Positions 27,387 to 36,798 of a DNA stretch of 64,000 bases are shown one piece after another (position 1 is the stretch's first letter; every line of letters begins with the position of its first letter). A model generated the notes under the pieces. The model was not told where the DNA came from, did no database searches, and saw nothing but the letters and a program-made list of their open reading frames with translations. The stretch covers positions 124,001 through 188,000 of the forward strand of contig CAIJWE010000030.1 in assembly GCA_903824295.1 (NCBI GenBank), in the 5' to 3' direction. This stretch comes from an uncultured Chlorobiaceae bacterium. Its GTDB lineage: Bacteria; Bacteroidota; Chlorobiia; Chlorobiales; Chlorobiaceae. The position numbers and the translations under genes are program-made.

Positions 27387-28100
27387 CTGTTGCCTGACGG
27401 TTCCTCGGAGGAGTATCGACCGTTGGACCAACCTTTTCAATTGCTCCAACGGTCGATATAACAAACAGAAAAATTTTTTACCCTACCCAGTACTCATAGC
27501 CGTGAGGCTTTGAAGAATAGGGGCAAAGACCAGCCTTCCCATAATTGGATGACGGCGTACATTGCTCGTTCCCGGAATGCGCAAAAGCCTCTCGCTGCGA
27601 TCGCCTGATTTCACTCAAAGTCCATCTACACATCGAGTCTTGCACAAACCCCTTCGCATGCTGACATAAAATCGAATCAGATTTAAGCCTTTCGACAAGC
27701 AATTTCGCATGATCCTGCGACATAATCAACTCCCGTTAAAGTGAAAAAAGATTAGAATTACCACAAACACACATTAAACTAAAAACGAATAATGAACGTA
27801 TAAAATTTGTTTCATAAAACCATACGTTTTGTATAGAAAAACAGTAACCTTTTTATTTTCCTTGGGCTGAATTTTACCTCACTCTCTCTGTTGCTGATGG
27901 TGTTGCCTCTGATCCAGATTCGTGAGTGCGGCGAGTACCGTTACCGTCATTGTGCGACTTGGTGAAGGGCTCCATGCCATTAAAATCGCCTCCCCGCTGC
28001 TGATTAGTCTTTGTGTTGCCAGGAAGTATTTCAGTCAGAAACAGGTTCACAAACGCATGAAACAGTTGCTCAATCCTCTCTATAAGAAAATAGTCGGCAA
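27387..28100. repeat. Direct repeat, copy 1 (about 0.7 kb)
   Basis: This segment and 28519-29230 share long collinear similarity, offset by about 1.13 kb: CTGTTGCCTGACGGTTCC at the start, a Nif11-like gene, then the proB start region. Mismatches are scattered and the copies have small indels, so the duplication is old. Copy 1 joins the zeta remnant upstream and ends just inside proB. Confidence 0.85.
27478..27723 (-). CDS. Nif11-leader-like small protein, copy 1
   Basis: An 81-residue protein. The N-terminus MSQDHAKLLVERLKSD matches the Nif11 leader family, in which proteins serve as precursors for ribosomally made, modified peptides. The usual GFDCT segment has decayed here to MCRWTLSEIR. 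The C-terminus (CTPSSN...GLCPY...PHGYEYWVG) is nearly identical to copy 2. An ACGGGAGT-like ribosome site precedes the ATG (CGGGAG then about six bases). No GG cleavage site or modification enzyme is nearby. Confidence 0.6.
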   Translation of the reverse strand: MSQDHAKLLVERLKSDSILCQHAKGFVQDSMCRWTLSEIRRSQREAFAHSGNEQCTPSSNYGKAGLCPYSSKPHGYEYWVG

Positions 28101-28131
28101 ATCTTACCATATCCAGAATGCTCTCTCTTGA
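28057..28131 (+). pseudogene. proB 5' fragment (duplicated start)
   Basis: The 24 codons MKQLLNPLYKKIVGK... match the start of the intact proB (MKQLLNPLYKKIVVK) and then diverge to a TGA. It marks the 3' boundary of the duplication, showing that copy 1 was made from the real proB upstream region. Confidence 0.75.
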
Positions 28132-28518
28132 GCGTTCGCGTCTGTTGGGTACCCGTTTTGGAAGCTTTATTCCCCAACAAGATCTCCTGGTATTTAACAG
28201 CATGGTAGACAGGGCGTTCCGGAGCAGAACGCAGGAATACTGTGAGATTATGATTGTGTTGGTACCCCAAAAAAGCCCTCCTCACCTCCGAATACTTTTC
28301 GCATTGATGCCATAATCAGCGATAATCTGAGGCATGTCTGGTTTCTCTTTTACCACTGCAAGCCCAACCTCTAAATGCGGCAATGGTTATGCCTCATCTC
28401 CCCCACCATCAAAGCTTTATAATGACCGCGATAGCCAGCGATGGCTGCATTCTATGAACTTCGGAAAAATGACGTACCAACATGAGCACCTTGTTGAGTA
28501 CATGCGAAATAGCTTTAT
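28101..28518. other. Spacer between the duplicate copies
   Basis: About 420 bases without a convincing gene. Short frames on both strands have neither ribosome sites nor recognisable motifs. It could be debris of whatever separated the copies. Confidence 0.55.
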
Positions 28519-29230
28519 CTGTTGCCTGACGGTTCCCCGGAGGAGTATCGACCTGACCAACCTTTTCTATTGGTCCAACGGTCGATACAACAGACTGGAA
28601 AAACTTTTACCCTACCCAGTACTCATAGCCGTGAGGCTTTGCAAGATAGGGACAAAGACCCTCCTTCCCAAAATTGGATGAAATTGTGCAGTGCTCATTT
28701 TCGCAGTGCATCAAAGCCTCCCACTCCGCCTGCCTGATTTCACTCAAGGTGCAATCAAACCCTGAACTCTGCACAAACCCCCTCACGTACTGACAAAAAG
28801 CCGAGTCCGTTTTAAGCCTTTCGACAAACAACTTCGCTTGCTCCAGTGACATAATCAACTCCCGTTAAAGTAAAAACAAGACCAAAAGCACAACAAAGAC
28901 ACGTCATCACAAAAACGAACAATCTGCGTAAAAAATTAGTTTCATAAAACCACACGTTTTGTATAAAAAAACAGTAAACTTTTTATTTTCCTTGGGCTGA
29001 ATTTTACCTTGCTCTCCATGTCGCTGATGGTGTTGCCTCTGATCCTGATTGGTGAGTGCGGCGAGTACCGTTACCGTCATTGTACGACTTGGTGAAGGGC
29101 TCAATGCCATTAAACTCGCCTCCCCGCTGCTGATTCGTATCTGCGTTTCCGGGGAGTATTTCAGTCAGGAACAGGTTCACAAACGCATGAAACAGTTGCT
29201 CAATCCTCTCTATAAAAAAATTGTCGTTAA
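28519..29230. repeat. Direct repeat, copy 2 (about 0.7 kb)
   Basis: Collinear with 27387-28100. It contains the better-preserved Nif11-like gene and runs into the intact proB. The 28853-29186 stretch between these divergent genes must hold both promoters; an in-frame extension of proB to 29049 exists but is not needed. Confidence 0.85.
28607..28852 (-). CDS. Nif11-leader-like small protein, copy 2
   Basis: An 81-residue protein beginning MSLEQAKLFVERLKTDSAF, followed by SSGFDCTLSEIRQAE: both are Nif11-leader family features (Nif11/TIGR03798 type). The region between them is shorter than usual. The C-terminal third has Cys residues and an aromatic end (ENEHCTISSN, GLCPY, KPHGYEYWVG). The ATG follows GGGAG with six bases spacing; TTG six bases upstream is the alternative. 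It diverges from proB. A precursor peptide or a standalone regulatory protein are both possible. Confidence 0.7.
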   Translation of the reverse strand: MSLEQAKLFVERLKTDSAFCQYVRGFVQSSGFDCTLSEIRQAEWEALMHCENEHCTISSNFGKEGLCPYLAKPHGYEYWVG

Positions 29231-30275
29231 AGTCGGCACCAACGTCATCACCGCCAAAAACGGTGAGCTTGACCTTGCCATTCTTAAGCAGCTCACCACA
29301 CAGATTGCGGAGCTGCAAAAGCAAGGAATTCAGATCATTCTCGTCTCATCCGGTGCTGTCGGTGCCGGACGTTCAGTGGTCAAACTCTCCGGCACCATCG
29401 CGCCTGTTGCGGCCCGGCAGGTGCTTGCCTCAACAGGTCAGATCAAGCTGATCAGCACCTACAATGAGCTTTTTGGAGAGCACGGACTGGTTACCGCCCA
29501 GATACTTGTCACCAAGAGCGATTTCGGCGACCGCCTGCACTACCTCAATATGCAGACCTGCTTCAGCTCCCTCTTGCAGCAGAACATCATCCCTGTTGTC
29601 AATGAAAACGACGCTGTTTCGGTGACCGAGCTGATGTTTACCGACAACGATGAGCTCTCCGGACTTATTGCCTCAATGATGGATGTTGAGGGCTATATCA
29701 TTCTTTCACATGTTGATGGTCTGTTTGACATGAAAACCGGCAACGGTACCATCATTCCGGTTATTGACCCTTCGACCAAACATTTCCACCAGTATATCCA
29801 ACCTGGAAAATCCGAGTTCGGACGAGGAGGAATGCTGACCAAATGCCATATTGCGCAAAAGCTCTCACGCCTCGGCATCACCGTCCATATCGCTAATGGA
29901 CGCACCCCCGGTATTCTTCTCTCAATTCTTGAGGGTGAACAAAACGGGACAAAATTTCTGCCGCAAAAAGCAACCCACGGCCCGAAACGGTGGATTGCCA
30001 ACAGCGAAGGGATGGAAAAGGGGGCGGTCACGGTCAACATGGGCGCTGAAATGGCGCTGGTGGCCGGAGATCGAGCCAACAGCCTGCTGCCAGTCGGTAT
30101 TGAGTCGGTTGCAGGGCCTTTCCTGAAAGGCGATATTATTAAAGTATGTGCCACAGACGGAACCATTATCGGCTACGGCATGGCACAATACAGCTCGGAA
30201 AAAACCCTGGCAATCATGGGACTGAAAGATCAGAAACCCCTGATTCATTACGATTATCTCTATATAACTACCTGA
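29187..30275 (+). CDS. proB: Glutamate 5-kinase
   Basis: First step of proline synthesis: it phosphorylates glutamate using ATP. The amino-acid-kinase domain (residues 12-260) has KIVVKVGTNVIT, ILVSSGAVGAG, PVVNENDAVS and GRGGMLTK; a PUA domain (about 275-355) follows (KGAVTVNMGAEMALV). The product is 362 residues, a normal length, from the ATG at 29187. A longer frame (408 aa from 29049) adds non-homologous residues. proA follows after 12 bases, so the pair is an operon. Confidence 0.95.
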   Translation: MKQLLNPLYKKIVVKVGTNVITAKNGELDLAILKQLTTQIAELQKQGIQIILVSSGAVGAGRSVVKLSGTIAPVAARQVLASTGQIKLISTYNELFGEHGLVTAQILVTKSDFGDRLHYLNMQTCFSSLLQQNIIPVVNENDAVSVTELMFTDNDELSGLIASMMDVEGYIILSHVDGLFDMKTGNGTIIPVIDPSTKHFHQYIQPGKSEFGRGGMLTKCHIAQKLSRLGITVHIANGRTPGILLSILEGEQNGTKFLPQKATHGPKRWIANSEGMEKGAVTVNMGAEMALVAGDRANSLLPVGIESVAGPFLKGDIIKVCATDGTIIGYGMAQYSSEKTLAIMGLKDQKPLIHYDYLYITT

Positions 30276-30287
30276 ATTTGGTTTGAC

Positions 30288-31544
30288 ATGAAGGAAACGA
30301 TAACAAAACAGCTCCAAGCTGTCCAGCAGGCAAGCAGGGAGATCATCACCCTTACCGATGAAGCGATCAATCACTTGCTCTGCGCCCTTGCCGACAGCAT
30401 ACCTGCCCACCGGGATGCCATTCTTGAGGCCAACCAGAAAGATATCGAAAGGATGGATCCGACGGACCCGATGGTTGACCGGTTGCTGCTGAACACATCG
30501 CGCCTTGAGGGCATTGCCGCCGACATCCGTAATGTCGCCTCGCTCCCCTCTCCGCTTGACTCCCTGCTTGAAGAGCGGGTGCTGCCGAACGGCCTCAATC
30601 TGAAAAAAGTAACCGTTCCAATAGGCGTGATCGGCATCATCTACGAAGCAAGGCCGAACGTCACCTTCGACGTTTTTGCACTCTGCCTGAAATCGGGCAA
30701 TGCCACCGTGCTGAAGGGCGGAAGTGACGCCATGTACTCAAACATCGCCATTGTTGAGCTTATCCACTCTATCCTGAAGGAACACGGGATCAACCCCGAT
30801 ACGATCTACCTGCTCCCTGCAGAACGGGAGGCCGCAGCCGTCATGCTGAACGCGGTCGGCTACATCGACATGATCATTCCGAGAGGGAGCCAGAAGCTGA
30901 TTGACTTTGTGCGCAACAACGCCAAAGTTCCCGTCATCGAAACCGGCGCAGGCATTGTACACACCTATTTCGACAAAAGCGGCGATCTTGAGCTTGGAAA
31001 GCAGGTAATCTTCAACGCCAAAACCCGCCGGCCCAGCGTCTGCAACGCCCTCGACACCCTTATCATCCATTTCGACCGTCTGGGCGACCTCCCTGCCCTT
31101 GTTGAGCCACTTCTGGAAAAGCAGGTACTGCTCTTTGCCGATGAAGCAGCTTTCCTTGCGCTGCAGAGCTTCTACCCCGAAGAGCTGCTCCATCGGGCTG
31201 AACCGGAACATTTCGGCACCGAGTTCCTCTCGCTGAAGATGTCGGTAAAAACTGTTGCATCCCTCGAAGAGGCGCTTGAGCATATCGCCCGATACAGTTC
31301 TCGCCACAGCGAAGCGATCATCGCGACTGACCCCGAGACAACGGCAACCTTCCTGAAACGGGTCGATGCCGCGGTGGTCTATGCCAACACCTCAACCGCA
31401 TACACCGACGGTGCACAGTTCGGCCTTGGCGCAGAGATCGGCATCAGCACCCAGAAGCTCCACGCACGAGGACCAATGGCGCTGAAAGAGCTCACCACCT
31501 ACAAATGGATTATTGAGGGGAACGGGCAAGTGAGACCGATGTGA
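30288..31544 (+). CDS. proA: Gamma-glutamyl phosphate reductase
   Basis: Second step of proline synthesis, reducing glutamyl phosphate to glutamate-5-semialdehyde with NADPH. The 418-residue protein shows the ALDH-like fold: [41 protein letters not shown], and the catalytic Cys in [11 protein letters not shown] (about residue 250). [17 protein letters not shown] is at the C-terminus. Downstream of proB by 12 bases. Confidence 0.96.
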   Translation: MKETITKQLQAVQQASREIITLTDEAINHLLCALADSIPAHRDAILEANQKDIERMDPTDPMVDRLLLNTSRLEGIAADIRNVASLPSPLDSLLEERVLPNGLNLKKVTVPIGVIGIIYEARPNVTFDVFALCLKSGNATVLKGGSDAMYSNIAIVELIHSILKEHGINPDTIYLLPAEREAAAVMLNAVGYIDMIIPRGSQKLIDFVRNNAKVPVIETGAGIVHTYFDKSGDLELGKQVIFNAKTRRPSVCNALDTLIIHFDRLGDLPALVEPLLEKQVLLFADEAAFLALQSFYPEELLHRAEPEHFGTEFLSLKMSVKTVASLEEALEHIARYSSRHSEAIIATDPETTATFLKRVDAAVVYANTSTAYTDGAQFGLGAEIGISTQKLHARGPMALKELTTYKWIIEGNGQVRPM

Positions 31545-31625
31545 GGGATTGGGGGATATGCTTGATGGTTTAGAGAAATCTGTATAAATCAGATCGCAAA
31601 TCAAGATATAAAACAGGATAGAATT

Positions 31626-31870
31626 ATGACAACTCAAGCAATGAAAATATGTCAGGCGGCAGAGCAACTATCGCCAATAGAAAGGATTGAAGTTATTGAA
31701 CATCTGTTTTATTCTCTTGACTCTAAAAGTAAAAGAGAGAAAATTGATTCGTCTTGGGCAGAGGAATCAGAACTTAGGCTTTCGGCTTATGAATGAGGTG
31801 AAATGAACGCAATTCCAGCAGAAGAGGTGTTCAGGAAATTGAATGCAGAAAATCCAAATAAATCTCTTCA
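31626..31870 (+). pseudogene. TIGR02574-type addiction-module antitoxin, broken by a nonsense codon
   Basis: The frame starts MTTQAMKICQAAEQLSPIER and continues to DSSWAEESELRLSAYE, where TGA at 31794-31796 interrupts. The next codons read GEMNAIPAEEVFRKLN, the usual end of this family (AYERGE...EEV). A CGA-to-TGA change explains the stop. The cognate RelE-like toxin gene is absent; hicA follows instead. It may encode only a 56-residue product. Confidence 0.65.
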
Positions 31871-31921
31871 TTATCATTTCCCCTCTTGCATTATGATATC
31901 ACATTCAGTATCATAAACCTT

Positions 31922-32146
31922 GTGAGTAAAGTAGATAAAATCCTCCAGCAGATGCAAAACAATCCCCTTAACTGGCGGATTGATAGTCTGAAAACCGTTG
32001 CAAACGCTTACAATATTGAATGGCGACAACGAGGTACAAGTCACGTCGTTTTTGTATGCACTGATGGTCGGACGTTACCTGTCCCTGTTCATCGACCAAT
32101 TAAACCGATATACATAAAGAAATTTGTTGATTTTGTAATGGAGTGA
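31922..32146 (+). CDS. hicA: HicA-type mRNA interferase toxin
   Basis: A 74-residue YcfA/HicA protein, a small double-stranded-RNA-binding fold that cleaves mRNA. It has the family's conserved His in RQRGTSHVVFV and LPVPVHRPIKPIYIKKF. The GTG at 31922 (VSKVDKILQQMQNN) fits the family start; an ATG at 31886 is further upstream and lacks support. It precedes hicB by three bases. Toxicity is inferred from family membership. Confidence 0.82.
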   Translation: MSKVDKILQQMQNNPLNWRIDSLKTVANAYNIEWRQRGTSHVVFVCTDGRTLPVPVHRPIKPIYIKKFVDFVME

Positions 32147-32149
32147 GCT

Positions 32150-32506
32150 ATGAAAGATTTAAGCAAATACCCATTTGAAATTCGTCCTCTTTCAAAAGAA
32201 GAGGGTGGTGGTTATTTGATTTCATTCACAGATTTTTCTGAATGTATTTCAGATGGCGAAACAATCGCGAAAGCAATTGAAAATGGAATGGATGCCTTAC
32301 AGGAAACAATTGCTGCCCTGGAAAGCCTGGAACTGCCTGTTCCAGAACCAGATAGTGGTGGCACGCACAGTGGCAAGTTTATTCAGCGGGTTCCTAAAAG
32401 CATTCATTCCCGTTTGGTTATGAGAGCAAAACAAGAGGGTGTCAGCATGAACTCTCTGGTAACATCCATGCTGGCAGAGAGCTTAGGCAAACGCGAAACG
32501 GTGTAA
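32150..32506 (+). CDS. hicB: HicB-type antitoxin
   Basis: A 118-residue protein. The N-terminal RNase-H-like HicB domain (YPFEIRPLSKEEGGGYLISF, then DFSECISDGET) is followed by an Arc/MetJ-like ribbon-helix-helix (about 80-112; GKFIQRVPKSIHSRLVMRA) that would bind the operon promoter. It lies directly after hicA; the toxin-first order is typical. It should neutralise HicA and repress the pair. Confidence 0.88.
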   Translation: MKDLSKYPFEIRPLSKEEGGGYLISFTDFSECISDGETIAKAIENGMDALQETIAALESLELPVPEPDSGGTHSGKFIQRVPKSIHSRLVMRAKQEGVSMNSLVTSMLAESLGKRETV

Positions 32507-32519
32507 CGAAAAATTAACA

Positions 32520-33212
32520 ATGCTTGAAGCAAAAAACATCAACAAGTCATACACCCTGCCAAGCAAAAAGAGTCTGGAGATTCTCCACAATGTCAATCTC
32601 TCGCTTGGCGAAGGCGAGATGGTGACCGTCATCGGGGCATCAGGCAGCGGCAAAACAACTCTGCTCAACGTGCTCGGCACTCTCGACACTCCCGACAGCG
32701 GCGAAATACTCTTTGACCGGGAACTCCTCTTCAAGGATAAAAAATACACTTTCTCCCAAAAAGCACTGGCAACGTTCCGGAATCAAAAAATCGGCTTTGT
32801 CTTCCAGTTCCACCACCTCCTTTCCGACTTCAACGCGCTTGAAAATGTGGCTATGCCCGAATACATCGCCACCGGCAAACTCCCACCCGCAAAAAAACGG
32901 GCTGGCGAACTGCTTGCAAGCCTCGGGCTTTCGGAGCGATTCGACCACCTCCCTTCGGAACTCTCCGGCGGCGAACAACAGCGCGTCGCCATTGCCCGAG
33001 CCCTGATGAATAACCCGAAGCTGATACTGGCCGACGAACCAAGCGGCAACCTCGACAGCCAGAACAGCCGCATTCTCTATGAACTGATGGCCCGCCTGAG
33101 CAAGGAGCGCCGCACCTCCTTCATCATCGTCACCCACAACGAAGAGTACGCCGCACTCGCCGACCGCTGCCTTCGCATGGAGGGCGGGCAGTTGCATCCA
33201 TGCGGGGGTTGA
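32520..33212 (+). CDS. lolD: Lipoprotein-releasing ABC transporter ATPase LolD
   Basis: A 230-residue ATP-binding subunit that powers LolCE extraction of lipoproteins from the inner membrane. Walker [10 protein letters not shown], signature [15 protein letters not shown], Walker [14 protein letters not shown] and the H-loop VTHNEE are all present. The subfamily is MacB/LolD (phrases [22 protein letters not shown]). No LolC/E permease gene is adjacent. Green sulfur bacteria have an outer membrane, so the role fits. Confidence 0.87.
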   Translation: MLEAKNINKSYTLPSKKSLEILHNVNLSLGEGEMVTVIGASGSGKTTLLNVLGTLDTPDSGEILFDRELLFKDKKYTFSQKALATFRNQKIGFVFQFHHLLSDFNALENVAMPEYIATGKLPPAKKRAGELLASLGLSERFDHLPSELSGGEQQRVAIARALMNNPKLILADEPSGNLDSQNSRILYELMARLSKERRTSFIIVTHNEEYAALADRCLRMEGGQLHPCGG

Positions 33213-33274
33213 TTTCAATCGAGTATAAGGATTTAACCATTGATAATTGGAGTGCATTATAAACTGCTGTAACA

Positions 33275-34183
33275 ATGCCAGAACGAACAACGCTGATCGC
33301 CCCGGGAACTTACGCTGCCAACGGGAAACAAACCGCTCCTGAGAAGCGCTTCATTGAGGTTAACGGGTTCAAGGTTCATTACCGGATGGCTGGGAGCGGA
33401 AAGCCGCTCGTTGTGCTGCTGCATGGCAGTTTTCTGAGTCTGCGGTCATGGCGACTGGTGTTTGACAAGCTGGCGGAAAACGCAACCGTTCTGGCGTTCG
33501 ACCGGCCTGCTTTTGGTTTTACCTCACGCCCTCTGCCTTCAAAAACCACAGGGGTCAGTTACACTCCTGAAGCTCAGTGTGATCTGGTTATTGCGCTGAT
33601 GAAAAAGCTTGGTTTCAGCAAAGCGATACTGGTTGGCAATTCAACGGGCGGTACACTGGCGCTTCTCTGTGCGCTCCGCTATCCACAGCATGTTGAGGGA
33701 GTGGTGCTTGCCGGAGCAATGATATACAGCGGCTATGCCACCAGCGAAGTACCTGCCTTCATGAAGCCCGCCATGAAAGCCTTGACCCCGCTCTTTTCGG
33801 GTCTGATGAAATTTCTCATCACCAGACTCTACGACCGCAATATTCGAGGGTTCTGGCACAACAAGGAGCGCCTTGACGATGCTGTTCTGGCCGCGTTCCG
33901 CAGTGACTTGATGCATGGCAACTGGTCGAGAGCCTTCTGGGAGCTTTTTTTGGAGACACATCATCTCCAGTTGGAGAACCGGCTGAAAACCATGTCGCTG
34001 CCATCACTTGTTATTACGGGTGAACATGACTTAACCGTCAAAACAGAGGAGAGCATCCGGCTTGCCCGTGAACTTCCCTGCGCCGAATTGGTGGTTGTGC
34101 CCGATTGCGGACACCTTCCACACGAAGAGCAGCCTGAAGACTTTGTCGTTGCCATAAGGAAATTTCTGAAAAAAGTTGTTTAG
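33275..34183 (+). CDS. Alpha/beta hydrolase
   Basis: A 302-residue alpha/beta-hydrolase-fold protein. The oxyanion HG motif (VVLLHGSFLSLRSW), nucleophile elbow GNSTGGT (Ser at about residue 122), and the late Asp (GEHDLTVK) and His (CGHLPHEE) complete the triad. A cap segment of about 70 residues lies between. Substrate unknown; lipase/esterase-like. Followed by an MFS gene after 20 bases, so a transport-and-hydrolysis pair is possible. Confidence 0.87.
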   Translation: MPERTTLIAPGTYAANGKQTAPEKRFIEVNGFKVHYRMAGSGKPLVVLLHGSFLSLRSWRLVFDKLAENATVLAFDRPAFGFTSRPLPSKTTGVSYTPEAQCDLVIALMKKLGFSKAILVGNSTGGTLALLCALRYPQHVEGVVLAGAMIYSGYATSEVPAFMKPAMKALTPLFSGLMKFLITRLYDRNIRGFWHNKERLDDAVLAAFRSDLMHGNWSRAFWELFLETHHLQLENRLKTMSLPSLVITGEHDLTVKTEESIRLARELPCAELVVVPDCGHLPHEEQPEDFVVAIRKFLKKVV

Positions 34184-34203
34184 TAAAACTCAATAACCGC
34201 CGC

Positions 34204-35517
34204 ATGACCGAAAAAACAACGCTTCATAAAATGGGGCCGATTACCCTGGCGCCTTCGGTGCTTCCCCGCCACGCCTTGACCTATCTCTATGCGGCTTTCT
34301 TTTCTATCGGACTGGTCACCTTTGTCTCAATCGGGCAGGCTTATATCCTCAATGAGCATCTGAAAATTCCCACTTCGCAGCAGGGAACCATCAGCGGCAA
34401 TCTGGTCTTCTGGACAGAAGTTGTTACGCTGCTCTTTTTTGTGCCTGCCGGGGTTCTGATGGACCGAATCGGGCGTAAACCGGTCTACAGCGCCGGTTTT
34501 TTTCTGCTTGCAGTGGCTTATGCGCTCTATCCGCTCTCTCGATCTGTTTTTGATTTAACTCTCTACAGGATGATCTATGCGCTCGGCATTGTTGCGGTGA
34601 CCGGTGCGCTCTCGACGGTAATGATCGACTACCCTGCCGAACGCTCTCGGGGAAAACTGATTGCCATAACGGGCTTTCTTAACGGTCTCGGTATTGTGGT
34701 GCTGAACAGCTTTTTCGGCGGGATGCCGATGCAGCTTGTGGCAAAGGGATTCAGCGGTAGTGATGCCGGACTCTATACGCACCTTGCCATTGCAGGAGTG
34801 GCGCTGGTTTCGGCAGTGGTTGTTGCCTTTGGTCTGAAGGGCGGCACGGAGGTGAGCAAAAAGGATCGTCCTGCTCTTCGCTCTCTTGTTACCAGCGGCA
34901 TCAGGTGTGCAAAAAATCCGAGAATCCTTCTCTCCTACGCGGCAGCCTTTGTTGCCAGGGGTGATCAATCCATTATCGGTACTTTTCTGCCTTTGTGGGG
35001 GACAACTGCAGGAATTGCCATGGGGATGGCACCTGCCGAAGCGGTTAAAAAAGGAATGATGATTTTTATTATTTCACAAGGTGCGGCACTGCTCTGGGCA
35101 CCGGTTATCGGTCCGCTCATCGACCGCTGGAACCGGGTTACTGCGCTGAGCGTCTGCATGGGGCTGGCAAGCATCGGCTACCTTTCGCTGGGGCTCATCG
35201 GCAACCCGCATGAACCCGCATCAATTATCTCTTTTATACTCCTCGGCATAGGGCAAATCAGCGCCTTTCTCGGCTCTCAATCACTCATCGGGCAGGAGGC
35301 TCCCAAAGCAGAGCGGGGATCAGTGATCGGCATGTTCAATATCAGCGGTGCCGTGGGAATCCTTGTCATCACCACGCTTGGAGGAAGGCTCTTCGACTCC
35401 ATGAGCCCCAAGGCGCCGTTCATGGTTGTCGGCGCCATCAATGCACTGGTCATGCTTGCCGGTATCTACGTCCGCCTTAAATTTCCCGGTAAAGCACCCG
35501 TGAGCAAACCACAATAA
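34204..35517 (+). CDS. Major facilitator superfamily transporter
   Basis: A 437-residue protein with 12 predicted helices. The loop between TM2 and TM3 has GVLMDRIGRKPVY, the MFS G-x-x-x-D-R-x-G-R-R/K signature. The second half contains VIGPLIDRWNRVT, the related motif. Family-level substrate cannot be inferred. It follows the hydrolase gene by 20 bases and converges on the aminotransferase gene. Confidence 0.88.
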   Translation: MTEKTTLHKMGPITLAPSVLPRHALTYLYAAFFSIGLVTFVSIGQAYILNEHLKIPTSQQGTISGNLVFWTEVVTLLFFVPAGVLMDRIGRKPVYSAGFFLLAVAYALYPLSRSVFDLTLYRMIYALGIVAVTGALSTVMIDYPAERSRGKLIAITGFLNGLGIVVLNSFFGGMPMQLVAKGFSGSDAGLYTHLAIAGVALVSAVVVAFGLKGGTEVSKKDRPALRSLVTSGIRCAKNPRILLSYAAAFVARGDQSIIGTFLPLWGTTAGIAMGMAPAEAVKKGMMIFIISQGAALLWAPVIGPLIDRWNRVTALSVCMGLASIGYLSLGLIGNPHEPASIISFILLGIGQISAFLGSQSLIGQEAPKAERGSVIGMFNISGAVGILVITTLGGRLFDSMSPKAPFMVVGAINALVMLAGIYVRLKFPGKAPVSKPQ

Positions 35518-35540
35518 AGAGCGAGAAAGCCGCTCTCCGG

Positions 35541-36656
35541 TCAAGTGCGCAGAAGCACGGAACAGATATGGTCGATCTCATCATCCTCAAGATAGGGGTG
35601 CATCGGGAGGGAAAAGATACGGCTGCTCAAATCTTCTGAAACAGGGAAATCTCCCGCCTTATAACCGAGAAAATCGTAAGCTTTCTGGAGGTGAAGGGGA
35701 ATCTTGTAATAGATCATTGTTGGAATTCCCTCCCGCTGCAAGGACTGCATGAGCCGTTCCCGCTCATCGGTGGATGCCGCAAGCACCGAGTATTGTGCCC
35801 ACGCAGAGCGGTAGTGTTCCGGAATGCGGGGAACAACAACCCTGCCATGCAGCCTCTTGCTGTAGAGATCGGCGATGCGCTGGCGTGCCTCAAGCTCCTC
35901 GTCAAAAATGGTGAGCTTTTCGAGCAGCACAGCCGCCTGGATTGAATCAAGCCGTCCGTTGATGCCGATACGTTCGTTGCTGTACTTGTCTACCCCGCTG
36001 CCATGCACCCGTATTGAGCGCAAAAGTGTATCAAGCTCATCGTCGTCGGTAAAAACTGCTCCCCCATCACCATAACAGCCGAGTGGCTTGGCCGGGAAAA
36101 AGGAGGTGGCTCCAACAAGGCCGAAACTGCCCGCCCTGCGCCCATTGAAACTCCCTCCAAAACTCTGGGCTGCATCCTCAAGAATCCAGAGCCTGTAAGC
36201 ATCAGCAACCGCACGGAGGTGGTCATAATCCGCTGGAAGGCCAAAAAGATCAACGGGAATAAGTGCCTTGGGCTTCAATCCCCGCTGAACAGCATCATCA
36301 ACAGCGAAGCCAACAAGATCGGGATCCATATTAAAGGTACCGGGAGCAACATCAACAAAAACAGGAGTTGCTCCCGCCAGGCTGATCACCTCGGCGGTGG
36401 CAACAAAGGTGAAGGGTGTCGTCAGCACAGCATCACCCGGGCCAATACCTTTTGCAAGAAGAGGCATAAGCAGCGCGTCGGTTCCTGATGAGCAAGAGAC
36501 ACAGTGCCGTGAACCGACATAGGAGGCGAGACGCGATTCGAGTTCCGTTACCTCCGGCCCCATGATAAACTGCCCGCGATCCAAAATACCCTCAATGCGA
36601 TGGAGAAGTGCCGTACGTATCCGCTCTTTCTGCGAAAGCAGGTCAATAAACTGCAT
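35541..36656 (-). CDS. DegT/DnrJ/EryC1/StrS-family aminotransferase
   Basis: A 371-residue PLP enzyme that aminates nucleotide-linked keto-sugars, for surface polysaccharide building blocks. The cofactor lysine is in SFFPAKPLGCYGDGGA (about residue 185). CSSGTDALLMPLLA and LEDAAQSFGGSFNGRRAGSF are also typical. Its length is normal. No other sugar-nucleotide genes are adjacent, so the exact sugar (for example a 3- or 4-amino sugar) is unknown. Confidence 0.93.
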   Translation of the reverse strand: MQFIDLLSQKERIRTALLHRIEGILDRGQFIMGPEVTELESRLASYVGSRHCVSCSSGTDALLMPLLAKGIGPGDAVLTTPFTFVATAEVISLAGATPVFVDVAPGTFNMDPDLVGFAVDDAVQRGLKPKALIPVDLFGLPADYDHLRAVADAYRLWILEDAAQSFGGSFNGRRAGSFGLVGATSFFPAKPLGCYGDGGAVFTDDDELDTLLRSIRVHGSGVDKYSNERIGINGRLDSIQAAVLLEKLTIFDEELEARQRIADLYSKRLHGRVVVPRIPEHYRSAWAQYSVLAASTDERERLMQSLQREGIPTMIYYKIPLHLQKAYDFLGYKAGDFPVSEDLSSRIFSLPMHPYLEDDEIDHICSVLLRT

Positions 36657-36798
36657 AACTGATTATTTGATTAAAATTTGGAAGCCCTTTCCGCTAAAAT
36701 ACGGATTCATTTCATTCTTTTACACCATTTATGTATATAAGCCCTTGTAAAAACTGCCTGAGCAGCACAGTAACCTGGAAATTGACAATCAGCCAACG

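Noticed and set aside
29049-29186. N-terminal extension of proB
   Set aside because: The residues do not match glutamate kinases and the stretch is part of the duplicated non-coding region; the ATG at 29187 gives the normal length.
27361-29230. Possible CRISPR array
   Set aside because: There are only two long copies, not short regularly spaced repeats; it is a single old direct duplication.
30371-31307. Minus-strand ORFs in proA
   Set aside because: They are antisense shadows; proA has its catalytic Cys and full ALDH-like motifs.
35519-35537. Short hairpin between the MFS and DegT genes
   Set aside because: The stem is short and no T run follows, so I do not call a terminator.
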